Below are positions 6,353 to 13,482 of a DNA stretch of 13,580 nt, in pieces. A program made the position numbers and the translations under genes. Origin of the DNA: CAZZCN01 sp964652975 (GTDB lineage: Bacteria; Bacillota; Clostridia; Saccharofermentanales; UBA5734); NCBI GenBank assembly GCA_964652975.1, contig CAZZCN010000075.1, positions 1-13,580 on the forward strand. The letters are read 5' to 3'. Positions within the stretch are counted from its first letter, which is position 1. Every line of letters begins with the position of its first letter. The notes under the pieces are model-generated. The model did not search any database, was not told the origin of the DNA, and saw only the letters and a list, made by a program, of their open reading frames with translations.

Positions 6353-7113
6353 ATATTCAAACTCTGCCCGCGCGCAAAACCAATTAAAGTTATATTTAGC
6401 TGTAAAGCCATTTCAATAGCTGCATCAGTCGGAGCCGATCTGGAGACAAGAACAGGTATGCCGATTTTTGCAGCTTTTGTTATAATTTCCGATGATATTC
6501 TGCCTGTTGTAAGAATAATCTTGTTACCGGCATATATTTTGTTAACCAAGACGCTTCCGGATAATTTGTCCATCGCGTTATGTCTTCCAATATCCTCTTC
6601 AAAATAAAGGATTTCGTCGTAGCTACAAAGTGCGCAGCTGTGTACCCCCCCGGTCGATATAAAAAGCTCGGATGACTTGCTGAATTCATTTACCAGCTTC
6701 AAAATTTTAGCAGGATCCAATGCAATTCCATTTTCGATTTTATTTGCCAGGCTCATAACATTGAAAGCAATTGTGCGATTTTTGCCGCATCCTGTTGTGA
6801 TTGTCTTGTGCGCAAGCAGATATTCGCCGGCATACGAAAAAACATCTTCATTGGCCACTTCGACATAGGCTTTACCGTTAGATTCATCCACTTCTATGCT
6901 CTTGATATCATCAAATGAACCGATAATCCCCTCTGAAAACAGAAAACCAATAACAAGCTCCTTAAGTGAGTGCGGAGTACAAAGCAATGTGACAAACGGC
7001 TTCCCGTTTAAAACCACACGCAAAGAGTACTCCGTGACCACATCGTCGTCGATTTCCTTGGAAACGCCATTTGAATATTTGACTATTTTGTATTTCTTTT
7101 TTGAATCCGTCAT
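6343..7113 (-). CDS. fdhD: FdhD, sulfurtransferase for formate dehydrogenase maturation
   Basis: FdhD takes sulfur from a cysteine desulfurase and delivers it to the Mo/W bis-guanylyl cofactor of formate dehydrogenase, which is essential for activity. From ATG 7113 the protein has 256 aa, with AAGAGGG (7123-7117) 3 bases upstream. A longer frame from 7182 adds 23 AT-rich residues without a ribosome binding site, so it was not chosen. Motifs are HSLKELVIGFLFSEGII (48-64), TTGCGKNR (106-113), FISTGGVHSCALCS (151-164), EDIGRHNAMDK (173-183), TGRISSEI (203-210) and SRSAPT. E. coli FdhD has a CxxC loop where this protein shows a single Cys109; a second pair, CALC (160-163), follows the TGGVH motif. 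I believe the GCG version is common in clostridia. Last gene of the leftward cluster, 79 bp after mobA. Confidence 0.95.
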   Translation of the reverse strand: MTDSKKKYKIVKYSNGVSKEIDDDVVTEYSLRVVLNGKPFVTLLCTPHSLKELVIGFLFSEGIIGSFDDIKSIEVDESNGKAYVEVANEDVFSYAGEYLLAHKTITTGCGKNRTIAFNVMSLANKIENGIALDPAKILKLVNEFSKSSELFISTGGVHSCALCSYDEILYFEEDIGRHNAMDKLSGSVLVNKIYAGNKIILTTGRISSEIITKAAKIGIPVLVSRSAPTDAAIEMALQLNITLIGFARGQSLNIYT

Positions 7114-7192
7114 TGACCCTCTTATTAATTTATATTCTATTTTATTAATTTGTATATCTAGCAAGTGTGCCTTATTCCGCATGTTATAATAA

Positions 7193-7807
7193 TCAACTGC
7201 TAAACAATTTCAAATTCACAGATTTCAAGTATTTGTCCAGTTCCTCCCTTGTGTTGAGGTTCGTGAACATTCCCCAGTCCGGTGAAAATTCTTTGGCTGT
7301 GTCTTCACTGATGTATAGACAGTCCGATTTTTTAGCAAAATCAAAAATGGATTTCTTGTCGCATAAAAGACATCTTCCAATTTCAAATACAGTGTCCCTG
7401 CAAAAAAACGAATTAAACGGTTCGATGAATTCACCCTGCTTCGTTATACAAATGTCCGGATATGTCCTTTCAATCTGCAATTTCATAAAGCGGATATAAT
7501 CCATGTTGATATTTGGCATGTCACATGCCAGAACGTAAACATAACGGCTCTTTGCATTTTTGAGTGCAACGTGTATTCCGCCAAGAGGTCCCTTGCCTTT
7601 AAACTCATCACTTACAGTTTTACAGTCTAGTCCGGCATAGTTTTCAGGAGTGTCGGTAACAACGATTATTTCGGAAAATTCGCGCGACAGTACATCAATC
7701 TGATGAAAAATCAAACTCTTTTCGTCAAGGAAAATCCCTTGCTTGTCAAATCCCATCCTTGTACTCTTGCCACCGGCAAGTATTGCTGCGGTTCCGAAAT
7801 TATCCAT
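7193..7807 (-). CDS. mobA: Molybdenum cofactor guanylyltransferase
   Basis: Adds GMP from GTP to molybdopterin to make the guanine-dinucleotide cofactor used by formate dehydrogenase. The 204-aa protein has the nucleotidyltransferase fold with LAGGKSTRMGFDK (10-22, GTP-binding loop), GKGPLGG (71-77) and ACDMP (94-98, metal-binding Asp). The length is normal for MobA. GAAAGGA a few bases before ATG 7807 overlaps the end of fdhA; the gap from the fdhA stop is 12 bp, so the two genes are translationally close. Clustering with fdhA and fdhD indicates a dedicated role in loading this formate dehydrogenase. Confidence 0.93.
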   Translation of the reverse strand: MDNFGTAAILAGGKSTRMGFDKQGIFLDEKSLIFHQIDVLSREFSEIIVVTDTPENYAGLDCKTVSDEFKGKGPLGGIHVALKNAKSRYVYVLACDMPNINMDYIRFMKLQIERTYPDICITKQGEFIEPFNSFFCRDTVFEIGRCLLCDKKSIFDFAKKSDCLYISEDTAKEFSPDWGMFTNLNTREELDKYLKSVNLKLFSS

Positions 7808-7819
7808 TAGTTTTTCCTT

Positions 7820-10543
7820 TCAGGGTTCCTGTAAGTTTATTGTTTGGACGTTTTGTCCGACTTTCTGAAGGTTGATTGCACACACTTTCAGCTCTGGAAT
7901 CTTTGCGTAAGGGTCTGTAACTGTGTTTGTCAAAAAATTAACCGCCCCGTCTGCAAAATGAAATGGCATGAAAATCACATCCTCTTCCACTATGTCTGTC
8001 ACTTTAGCTGTTGTTATAATTTCACCGCGTCGCGAATCAAGCCTTACCCTGTCTCCGTTTACAATACCCAGCCTGCTTGCTGTGACCGGATTGATCTCTG
8101 CATAAGAATGCGGGAAAAGGTTGTTAAGTCCGTCTATTTTGCCTGTCATCGTTCTTGTATGGTAATGATAGAGTATCCTGCCGGTTGTCAGTATGTATGG
8201 GAACTGCGCATCCGTTGTCTCCGCGCTTTCAACGTAGTCAACGGGTTTGAAAAGTCCTCTACCCCTCGAAAATCCATCCTTGTGAAGAAAAACCGTACCC
8301 TTGTGGTTTTTGTCAGGACAGGGCCACTGAAGCCCCTCATGCTCTATCCTGTCGAAGCTGATGCCCCCGTACTGCGGCGTCAGCGAAGCTATTTCGTCCA
8401 TGATTTCGGATGTGTTTCGATAAATGTTCCTGTATCCCATCCGGTCCATTATCTCAAGAAGGATTTCGGAGTCTGATTTTGCGAGACCCACAGGTTCGAT
8501 TGCTTTTCGTACCCTCTGGACTCTTCTCTCGGTATTGGTGAAAGTCCCATCCTTCTCTGCAAAAGATGCAGCCGGTAAAACTACATCAGCAAGCTCAGCT
8601 GTCTCGGTCAAGAAAATATCCTGTACCACCAGAAATTCCGTTTTCTCTAGAGCGGACCTGACATGTGTGATATCAGGGTCTGAAAGCATTGGGTTTTCAC
8701 CCATTATATAAAGAAATTTGATATTCCCGGCTTCGCATTCGTTGGTAATTTCTGTGACAGTTAGCCCCGCTTTGTCGGATAGCTTCGTCCCCCACGCATT
8801 TTCAAACTTTGTTATGGCATCCTTGTTAAAAACTTTCTGGTATCCGGGCAGGTCTCCTGGCAGGCAGCCCATATCGCAGGCGCCCTGTACATTGTTCTGA
8901 CCTCTTAATGGGTTTACTCCTGCAGATTCCTTGCCAACGTTCCCGCAAAGAAGCGCAAGGTTGGATATCGACATGACTCCGTGTGTTCCGGTGCTGTGCT
9001 GTGTCACTCCCATCGCGTAGTAGATACCGGCCTTTTCAGCGTTTGCGTACATCCTTGCCGCTTTGCGAATATCTGCCGCGTCGACACCGCAAATCTCGCC
9101 AACTTTCTCGGGTGTATAATCTTTTACGAGTTCTTTCAGCTCCTCGTAGTTTTCTGTTCTGGCTTCTATGTATTTGTGGTCCTGCAATCCCTCTTCAATG
9201 ATTACGTTCATCAAACCGTTGAAAATTGCAACATTTGTTCCGGGCTTTATCTGTAAAAATACATCTGCTATTTTGGCAAGTTCTATATTTCTAGGCTCGG
9301 CAACAATTATTTTAGCCCCCCTGGCTCTAGCCTGCTTGATGAATGATCCAATAACAGGATGCGTTTCAGTGGTGTTGGAGCCGGTTATGAAAATCACATC
9401 GGACCCGAGCACTTCCAGATTGCTGTTGGTCATAGCGCCGCTACCCAGAGTTGTTGCAAGACCTGAAACCGTTGATGCGTGACAAAGCCTCGCGCAGTGG
9501 TCGACGTTGTTCGTACCAAAGACCGCTCTGAACATTTTCTGGAAAATGTAATTCTCTTCATTTGTACATCTGGCTGATGCAAATCCCGCAAAAGCCTCGC
9601 TTCCGCTTTTGTCTAAAAGGTCCTGCGCCTTGCTGGCAACAAGGTCCAATGCCTCGTCCCACGTGGATTCAAGAAAAACGCCGTTTTTCTTGATTAGCGG
9701 TGTCTTAAGCCTGTCGGGATGATTAATAAAGTTATAAGCAAATTTTCCTTTTACACAAAGCAATCCGTTGTTAGCAAGTCCTATCGCTGGCTCAACACCG
9801 ACGACCCTCTCATTATGCACAAGCAGGTTCATCTGACATCCTACACCGCAGTATGAGCATGTAGTCTTTACCTTTCGTGTCTCCCAAGTCCGGAATTTAG
9901 TTCTCGATTTCGGTGTAAGCGCTCCCGATGGGCATGCAGAAACACAGTTGCCACATGATACGCAGATAGACTTTGAAAGATTCCTCTCAAACGGCGGAGT
10001 GACATGGGTTTTAAAGCCGCGCTCACTTAATCCTATCGCTCCCGTGCACTGGAGTTCCGAGCAAGTTCTGACGCATCTTGCACATAAAATGCACTTTGCA
10101 GGGTCATAATCATAAAATTCGTTGGTGCGGTCTATCGGAAGTTCCCGGACTTCTCCACCGGAAAATCTTGAATCTTTTACGTCGTAATCATAACAATAGT
10201 CCTGCAACCTGCAATTGCCGGCGCTCTGGCATGTACGACAGTCAAGAGGGTGATTTGCAACAAGAAGCTCAAGCAATGTCCGTCTTGATTTTATAACTCT
10301 GTCTGAAGCCGTTCTGACGGCCATTCCGTCCGCTACTGGTGTTGAGCATGATGCAGCTAGGTTTTTGCGCCCGTCAACCTCTACTACACAAATTCTACAG
10401 GAAGCGCCTTTTTTTTCGTCGAGAAATTTACTGTGGCAAAAGGTTGGAATTCTTATTCCCATTTGCTTTGCTGCAGACAAAATGGTTATACCCTTCGGCA
10501 CTTCTGCTTCAATTCCGTCAATTGTAATTTTCACTGATTCCAT
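7820..10543 (-). CDS. fdhA: Formate dehydrogenase alpha subunit, Cys-type, with HydA/NuoG-like Fe-S N-terminus
   Basis: Catalytic subunit of a cytoplasmic Mo/W formate dehydrogenase (formate to CO2, or the reverse); 907 aa. Domains: [2Fe-2S] ferredoxin fold (1-75; Cys36, 49, 52, 66); NuoG-type His-Cys [4Fe-4S] (His98, Cys102, 105, 111); two [4Fe-4S] clusters (Cys151/154/157/161 and Cys194/197/200/204); then the bis-PGD domain with its own cluster (Cys229/232/236/263). NVDHCARLCHAST places the metal-ligand residue at Cys354, encoded by TGT, where many clostridial enzymes have selenocysteine (TGA); His355 follows. The C-terminal dinucleotide-binding domain starts near PYILTTGRILYHYHTRTM. No Tat signal is present. 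The start is ATG 10543, with AGAGGAGT 10 bases upstream. A 77-residue Gln/Asn/Thr-rich extension stays open only because the spacer lacks stop codons. Fe-S domains of this kind are a separate protein (HylA) in the bifurcating enzyme of Gottschalkia acidurici, from memory. Confidence 0.95.
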   Translation of the reverse strand: MESVKITIDGIEAEVPKGITILSAAKQMGIRIPTFCHSKFLDEKKGASCRICVVEVDGRKNLAASCSTPVADGMAVRTASDRVIKSRRTLLELLVANHPLDCRTCQSAGNCRLQDYCYDYDVKDSRFSGGEVRELPIDRTNEFYDYDPAKCILCARCVRTCSELQCTGAIGLSERGFKTHVTPPFERNLSKSICVSCGNCVSACPSGALTPKSRTKFRTWETRKVKTTCSYCGVGCQMNLLVHNERVVGVEPAIGLANNGLLCVKGKFAYNFINHPDRLKTPLIKKNGVFLESTWDEALDLVASKAQDLLDKSGSEAFAGFASARCTNEENYIFQKMFRAVFGTNNVDHCARLCHASTVSGLATTLGSGAMTNSNLEVLGSDVIFITGSNTTETHPVIGSFIKQARARGAKIIVAEPRNIELAKIADVFLQIKPGTNVAIFNGLMNVIIEEGLQDHKYIEARTENYEELKELVKDYTPEKVGEICGVDAADIRKAARMYANAEKAGIYYAMGVTQHSTGTHGVMSISNLALLCGNVGKESAGVNPLRGQNNVQGACDMGCLPGDLPGYQKVFNKDAITKFENAWGTKLSDKAGLTVTEITNECEAGNIKFLYIMGENPMLSDPDITHVRSALEKTEFLVVQDIFLTETAELADVVLPAASFAEKDGTFTNTERRVQRVRKAIEPVGLAKSDSEILLEIMDRMGYRNIYRNTSEIMDEIASLTPQYGGISFDRIEHEGLQWPCPDKNHKGTVFLHKDGFSRGRGLFKPVDYVESAETTDAQFPYILTTGRILYHYHTRTMTGKIDGLNNLFPHSYAEINPVTASRLGIVNGDRVRLDSRRGEIITTAKVTDIVEEDVIFMPFHFADGAVNFLTNTVTDPYAKIPELKVCAINLQKVGQNVQTINLQEP

Positions 10544-10597
10544 TATCTGTTCACTCCTCTGCAGGTAGTTTGTCGATATTAATATTTTCAATGCTGC

Positions 10598-10706
10598 ATT
10601 TGGTTTTGTGTTAGTTGGTTTTTTGTTGTTGTTGGTTTTTTGTTGTTGTTGGTTTGGTTGTTGTTGGGTGGTTGTTGTTTGTTGGATGTTTGTTTTTGGA
10701 TTTTTA
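10598..10706 (-). other. G-free, A/C-rich intercistronic RNA spacer between nuoF and fdhA
   Basis: In the leftward transcript the 109 nt from the nuoF stop codon (10706) to 10598 contain no G and only 5 U: 35 C and 69 A by my count. The inner 72 nt (10685-10614) are exclusively A and C, mostly CAA and CCA words. Such RNA cannot fold with itself. The full spacer to the fdhA start is 160 nt. Possible roles are a Rho-utilisation-like site, an unstructured ribosome standby region or a protein-binding tract. Composition is seen directly; function is inferred. Confidence 0.75.
10617..10650. repeat. Perfect tandem duplication of a 17-bp unit
   Basis: On the + strand the unit GGTTTTTTGTTGTTGTT occurs twice head-to-tail (10617-10633 and 10634-10650), and a degenerate continuation GGTTTGGTTGTTGTTGG follows. 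It lies within the G-free spacer before fdhA. The unit itself is built of GTT steps, so slippage is the likely origin. Confidence 0.85.
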
Positions 10707-12569
10707 CTTTTTGCTGACCGCGTCGAATTTGCATGCGTCCATGCAGGCGCCACATTTGATGCAAAGATCATCAATTATCTTGTGTGGCTGCTTGACTTTG
10801 CCGGTGATGGCTTCGACCGGACAGGCTCTGGCGCATAATGTGCACCCGATGCATTTGTCGGCATCTATGATATATTGCAAAAGCTCTTTGCACTTTCCGG
10901 CAGGGCATCTTTTGTCATTAATATGTGCAAGATACTCGTCATGGAAATTATTAAGCGTAGACAGTACTGGATTAGGAGCTGTCTGTCCGAGACCGCAAAG
11001 TGAAGTGTCTTTTATCGTGTCACTTAAATCCCTTATTGTATCAATGTCATCCATGACTCCCTTGCCAGCAAGTATCCGGTCCAGAATCTCGCAAAGCCGT
11101 TTCGTACCTTCTCTGCACGGAGTGCATTTGCCGCATGACTCGTCGACGATAAAATCAAGATAAAATCTTGCGACAGAAGGCATACAGTCGTCTTCGTCCA
11201 TGACAATCATACCGCCGGACCCCATCATGGAACCGGCTTTTATAAGATTGTCGTAATCTATGGGTACATCAAGATGGTCAATGGTAAGACATCCTCCGGA
11301 AGGTCCTCCGGTCTGCACAGCCTTGAACGCTTTGCCATTGTTGATTCCGTTGCCTATCTCGTAAATAACTTCACGGAGAGTAATCCCCATTGGAACCTCG
11401 ATAAGTCCGACATTGTTGATTTTGCCGGCCAATGCAAAAACCTTTGTGCCCTTTGATTTTTCGGTGCCTATGCCGCTGAACCAGTCAGCGCCTTTTAAAA
11501 TAATAGCTGGTATGTTGGCAAAAGTCTCGACATTATTTACGTTTGTAGGCTTATTAAAATATCCCGATTCAGCAGGAAAAGGAGGTCTTGATGTAGGTTC
11601 ACCGCGTTCACCTTCCATTGAATGTATAAGAGCTGTCTCTTCACCACAAACAAATGCACCGGCGCCGTATTTAAGTTCTATTTGGAAAGAGAAGTCCGTT
11701 CCCAGGATGTTTTCGCCCAGAAATCCATATTGTGTGGCATCATTAATTGCCATTTTAAGTCTTTTTATTGCAAGTGGATATTCAGCCCTGATGTATATTT
11801 TACCCTCGGATGCACCGATGGCATAAGCGCATATAGCCATTGCTTCTATTACCGAATGCGGATCGCCTTCAAGTATTGCGCGGTCCATAAAAGCACCCGG
11901 ATCACCTTCATCTGCATTGCAGACAACATACTTGCTATCCGACTGATTTTTCCGAGCCATGTCCCATTTGACACCTGTTGGAAATCCACCGCCGCCTCTG
12001 CCTCTGAGTCCTGACTTAATTATCTGTCCAATTAAATGATCTGGCGACATTTCTGATAAAACCTTGCCGAGAGCCTGATATCCATCGTTGGCAAGATAAT
12101 CTTCGATTTTCTCGGGGTCTATGCTGTCAAAATTTCTAAGTGCTATTCTTATTTGCTTTTTGTCCGGATCTGCCTTGCTTCCTTGCATTTCCTTTATTGC
12201 GGTGAATTTTACAGGGATTGTCTCCATCCCTGATTCCCCGTTAATAATATATCGGTCTATTATCTCTCTTGCCTTTTCGCCATCCACATGACCAAAAACC
12301 GCAGGAGCCCTCCCCGGCATATCGACCTCGATGGTCGGTTCTGCATAGCAATAGCCCATACACCCTGTCTGCATTATGTTGATGTTTTGGAGATTGTTGC
12401 TCTTCACCTCATTTTCGACTGCCGCCATTACTTCATTAGAACCCGAAGCGATCGCACATGTGGCCATGGCGACTTTAATGGTGATGATATTTTTGGATTT
12501 CAGAGCGTTGTCGGTATCCATTTGTTTCTTAAGGTCTGTCAATTCCTTTATTGAATTCACTTTAGCCAT
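10704..12569 (-). CDS. nuoF: NuoF/HydB-like NAD(H)- and FMN-binding subunit of the formate dehydrogenase complex
   Basis: A 621-aa flavin subunit that exchanges electrons with NAD(H). Domains: thioredoxin-like [2Fe-2S] domain (about 30-110) with MATCAIASGS and QTGCMGYC (Cys38, 70, 74; only three obvious Cys ligands); NuoF core with FMN/NADH motifs GLRGRGGGGFPTGVKW (187-202), CNADEGDPGAFMDR (217-230) and GAGAFVCGEETALI (302-315); SLBB domain (about 375-450); ESCGKCTPCREG with a later Cys525 (N3-type [4Fe-4S]); CPAGKC (555-560); and a C-terminal 2x[4Fe-4S] ferredoxin domain (Cys573-583 and 603-613). This order is that of HydB in electron-bifurcating hydrogenases, longer than the complex I NuoF (about 440 aa). 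AGGAGG at 12581-12576, 6 bases before ATG 12569, sets the start. No hydrogenase gene is nearby: fdhA follows instead, so FDH takes the HydA place. Confidence 0.93.
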   Translation of the reverse strand: MAKVNSIKELTDLKKQMDTDNALKSKNIITIKVAMATCAIASGSNEVMAAVENEVKSNNLQNINIMQTGCMGYCYAEPTIEVDMPGRAPAVFGHVDGEKAREIIDRYIINGESGMETIPVKFTAIKEMQGSKADPDKKQIRIALRNFDSIDPEKIEDYLANDGYQALGKVLSEMSPDHLIGQIIKSGLRGRGGGGFPTGVKWDMARKNQSDSKYVVCNADEGDPGAFMDRAILEGDPHSVIEAMAICAYAIGASEGKIYIRAEYPLAIKRLKMAINDATQYGFLGENILGTDFSFQIELKYGAGAFVCGEETALIHSMEGERGEPTSRPPFPAESGYFNKPTNVNNVETFANIPAIILKGADWFSGIGTEKSKGTKVFALAGKINNVGLIEVPMGITLREVIYEIGNGINNGKAFKAVQTGGPSGGCLTIDHLDVPIDYDNLIKAGSMMGSGGMIVMDEDDCMPSVARFYLDFIVDESCGKCTPCREGTKRLCEILDRILAGKGVMDDIDTIRDLSDTIKDTSLCGLGQTAPNPVLSTLNNFHDEYLAHINDKRCPAGKCKELLQYIIDADKCIGCTLCARACPVEAITGKVKQPHKIIDDLCIKCGACMDACKFDAVSKK

Positions 12570-12575
12570 TAAGGG

Positions 12576-12581
12576 CCTCCT
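12576..12581 (-). promoter_or_regulatory. Ribosome binding site that sets the nuoF start
   Basis: AGGAGG on the minus strand lies 6 bases before ATG 12569. An upstream in-frame ATG at 12590 would place this site inside the coding region, so it was rejected as the start. Confidence 0.8.
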
Positions 12582-12626
12582 ATAATTCAATTCTGTTTAT
12601 ATCTGGTATTTACATTTTCTCATTTA

Positions 12627-12686
12627 TTTGTGTATTGACTTTGCTTGATGCTTTGTTTTGTGACGTTGTTTGTGTATTGGCTTTTC
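12627..12686. repeat. Imperfect 18-bp direct repeat in the nuoE-nuoF spacer
   Basis: TTTGTGTATTGACTTTGC (12627-12644) recurs as TTTGTGTATTGGCTTTTC (12669-12686), 16 of 18 identical, with starts 42 bp apart. It lies in the unusually long 251-bp spacer (12570-12820) between nuoE and nuoF. In the transcript this spacer is A-rich with ACAAA/CAAA words, similar in flavour to the fdhA leader. I see no gene and no T-tailed hairpin in the spacer. Confidence 0.6.
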
Positions 12687-12820
12687 CAGATTCTTAACTT
12701 TGTCTATTTTTTGGAAAACATTTGGAAGTATCTAATTATTGAACTGTGGCTTCTACAAATAATTCTGAACCATTTTCTTTATATTGTTCATTATTTGCTT
12801 CCTTGTTCGTGTCATTCAAG

Positions 12821-13306
12821 TTAGTCGTTGTGTTCGTTGATTATTTTCTTTACGTCCCTTGCAGTGACTTTTCCGTAGGTCTTATCGCCAACCATGACTA
12901 TGGGTGCAAGGCCACAGGCACCAAGGCATCTTAGAGTGTCAAGTGAAAACCTGCCATCAGCTGTCAACTCTCCTACATTTATTCCAAGTATTTTTCTAAA
13001 CTCGTCAAGTACAGCCTCAGATCCCTTTATATAACAAGCCGTACCCATGCAGACAGATATATGGTGTTCACCTTTGGGCTCCATTGAAAAAAACGAATAA
13101 AATCTTACAACTCCATATACTTTAGACTCAGGAATCTTAAGTTTGCCGGCGACAAACGCCTGCACTTCTTCAGGCAGATATCCGAATATCCCCTGTGCTT
13201 TATGCAGGACGTCGATAAGCGCCCCCTTGGTATCAGGAAGTGCGTCGATGAATTCTTCTAATTCTGTGTATTGTTTCTGTAGGCATTCGGATGTACATTG
13301 AGGCAT
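12821..13306 (-). CDS. nuoE: NuoE/HydC-like [2Fe-2S] subunit of the formate dehydrogenase complex
   Basis: Small thioredoxin-fold [2Fe-2S] subunit that partners NuoF/HydB in NAD(H)-linked formate dehydrogenases, hydrogenases and complex I. The 161-aa protein has an N-terminal helical part with ALIDVLHKAQGIFGYLPEEVQ (about 29-49), then the cluster ligands in SVCMGTACYIKG (Cys86, Cys91) and RCLGACGLAP (Cys127, Cys131): all four are present in the usual Cx4C...Cx3C pattern. KVYGVVRFYSFF is the family's conserved middle motif. The start at 13306 is set by GGAGGA (13319-13314), 7 bases upstream; an ATG at 13321 overlaps that site and is not used. Two extra cysteines (4 and 8) sit at the N-terminus. 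First gene of the leftward cluster nuoE-nuoF-fdhA-mobA-fdhD; the separation of over 6 kb from any other nuo-type gene argues against complex I. Confidence 0.95.
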   Translation of the reverse strand: MPQCTSECLQKQYTELEEFIDALPDTKGALIDVLHKAQGIFGYLPEEVQAFVAGKLKIPESKVYGVVRFYSFFSMEPKGEHHISVCMGTACYIKGSEAVLDEFRKILGINVGELTADGRFSLDTLRCLGACGLAPIVMVGDKTYGKVTARDVKKIINEHND

Positions 13307-13313
13307 AGGAAAA

Positions 13314-13319
13314 TCCTCC
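13314..13319 (-). promoter_or_regulatory. Ribosome binding site that sets the nuoE start
   Basis: GGAGGA on the minus strand is 7 bases before ATG 13306. It overlaps the alternative ATG at 13321 (which reads ATGGAGGA), so the downstream ATG is the likely start. Confidence 0.75.
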
Positions 13320-13445
13320 ATGTGGCTTAATTTTAGTGAAATGTTCTTCTTTAGCTATGGTAGTGTAAAACAGTATTTAACTGTAAACACATTGTACAGG
13401 TATAAAATTCCTTACATGTTCTAATGAGAAACTCAAAAATCAAGC

Positions 13446-13482
13446 GGATGCAATAATAGTAGGAATGCATCCATTTTTTATT
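13446..13482 (+). terminator. Hairpin with T-tract upstream of the fdh cluster
   Basis: GGATGCA (13446-13452) pairs with TGCATCC (13466-13472), and ATTTTTTATTATTTT follows on the + strand, the form of an intrinsic terminator for rightward transcription. No rightward gene precedes it in the window. On the minus strand the same stem is followed by GCTTGATTTTT, a poorer terminator that could close a gene lying to the right of the window or act in the leader of the fdh transcript. Confidence 0.5.

Noticed and set aside
7114..7182. 23-residue N-terminal extension of FdhD from ATG 7182
   Set aside because: No ribosome binding site, very AT-rich, and it contains a 10-bp direct repeat (TTATTAATTT at 7122-7131 and 7142-7151) that looks intergenic; ATG 7113 has AAGAGGG before it.
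10598..10706. CRISPR-like or satellite array in the GTT-rich region
   Set aside because: No repeat-spacer alternation; only a 17-bp tandem duplication in a low-complexity tract.
10544..10774. A 77-residue Gln/Asn/Thr-rich N-terminal extension of FdhA
   Set aside because: The frame is open only because the A/C-rich spacer lacks stop codons; it overlaps the end of nuoF. A good ribosome binding site precedes ATG 10543, and the ferredoxin domain begins right there.
10608..11163. Rightward frames with Val/Phe/Cys-rich hydrophobic translation
   Set aside because: They are the reverse complement of the CAA-rich spacer and of nuoF; no ribosome binding site or family motif.
7844..12590. Several rightward frames of 60-210 codons across fdhA and nuoF
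   Set aside because: All lie antisense to well-supported genes and have no recognisable domains.
10704..13306. Complex I (nuo) operon
   Set aside because: Only NuoE- and NuoF-like proteins are present, NuoF has HydB-type extra ferredoxin domains, and they adjoin a formate dehydrogenase; no membrane nuo subunits are seen.
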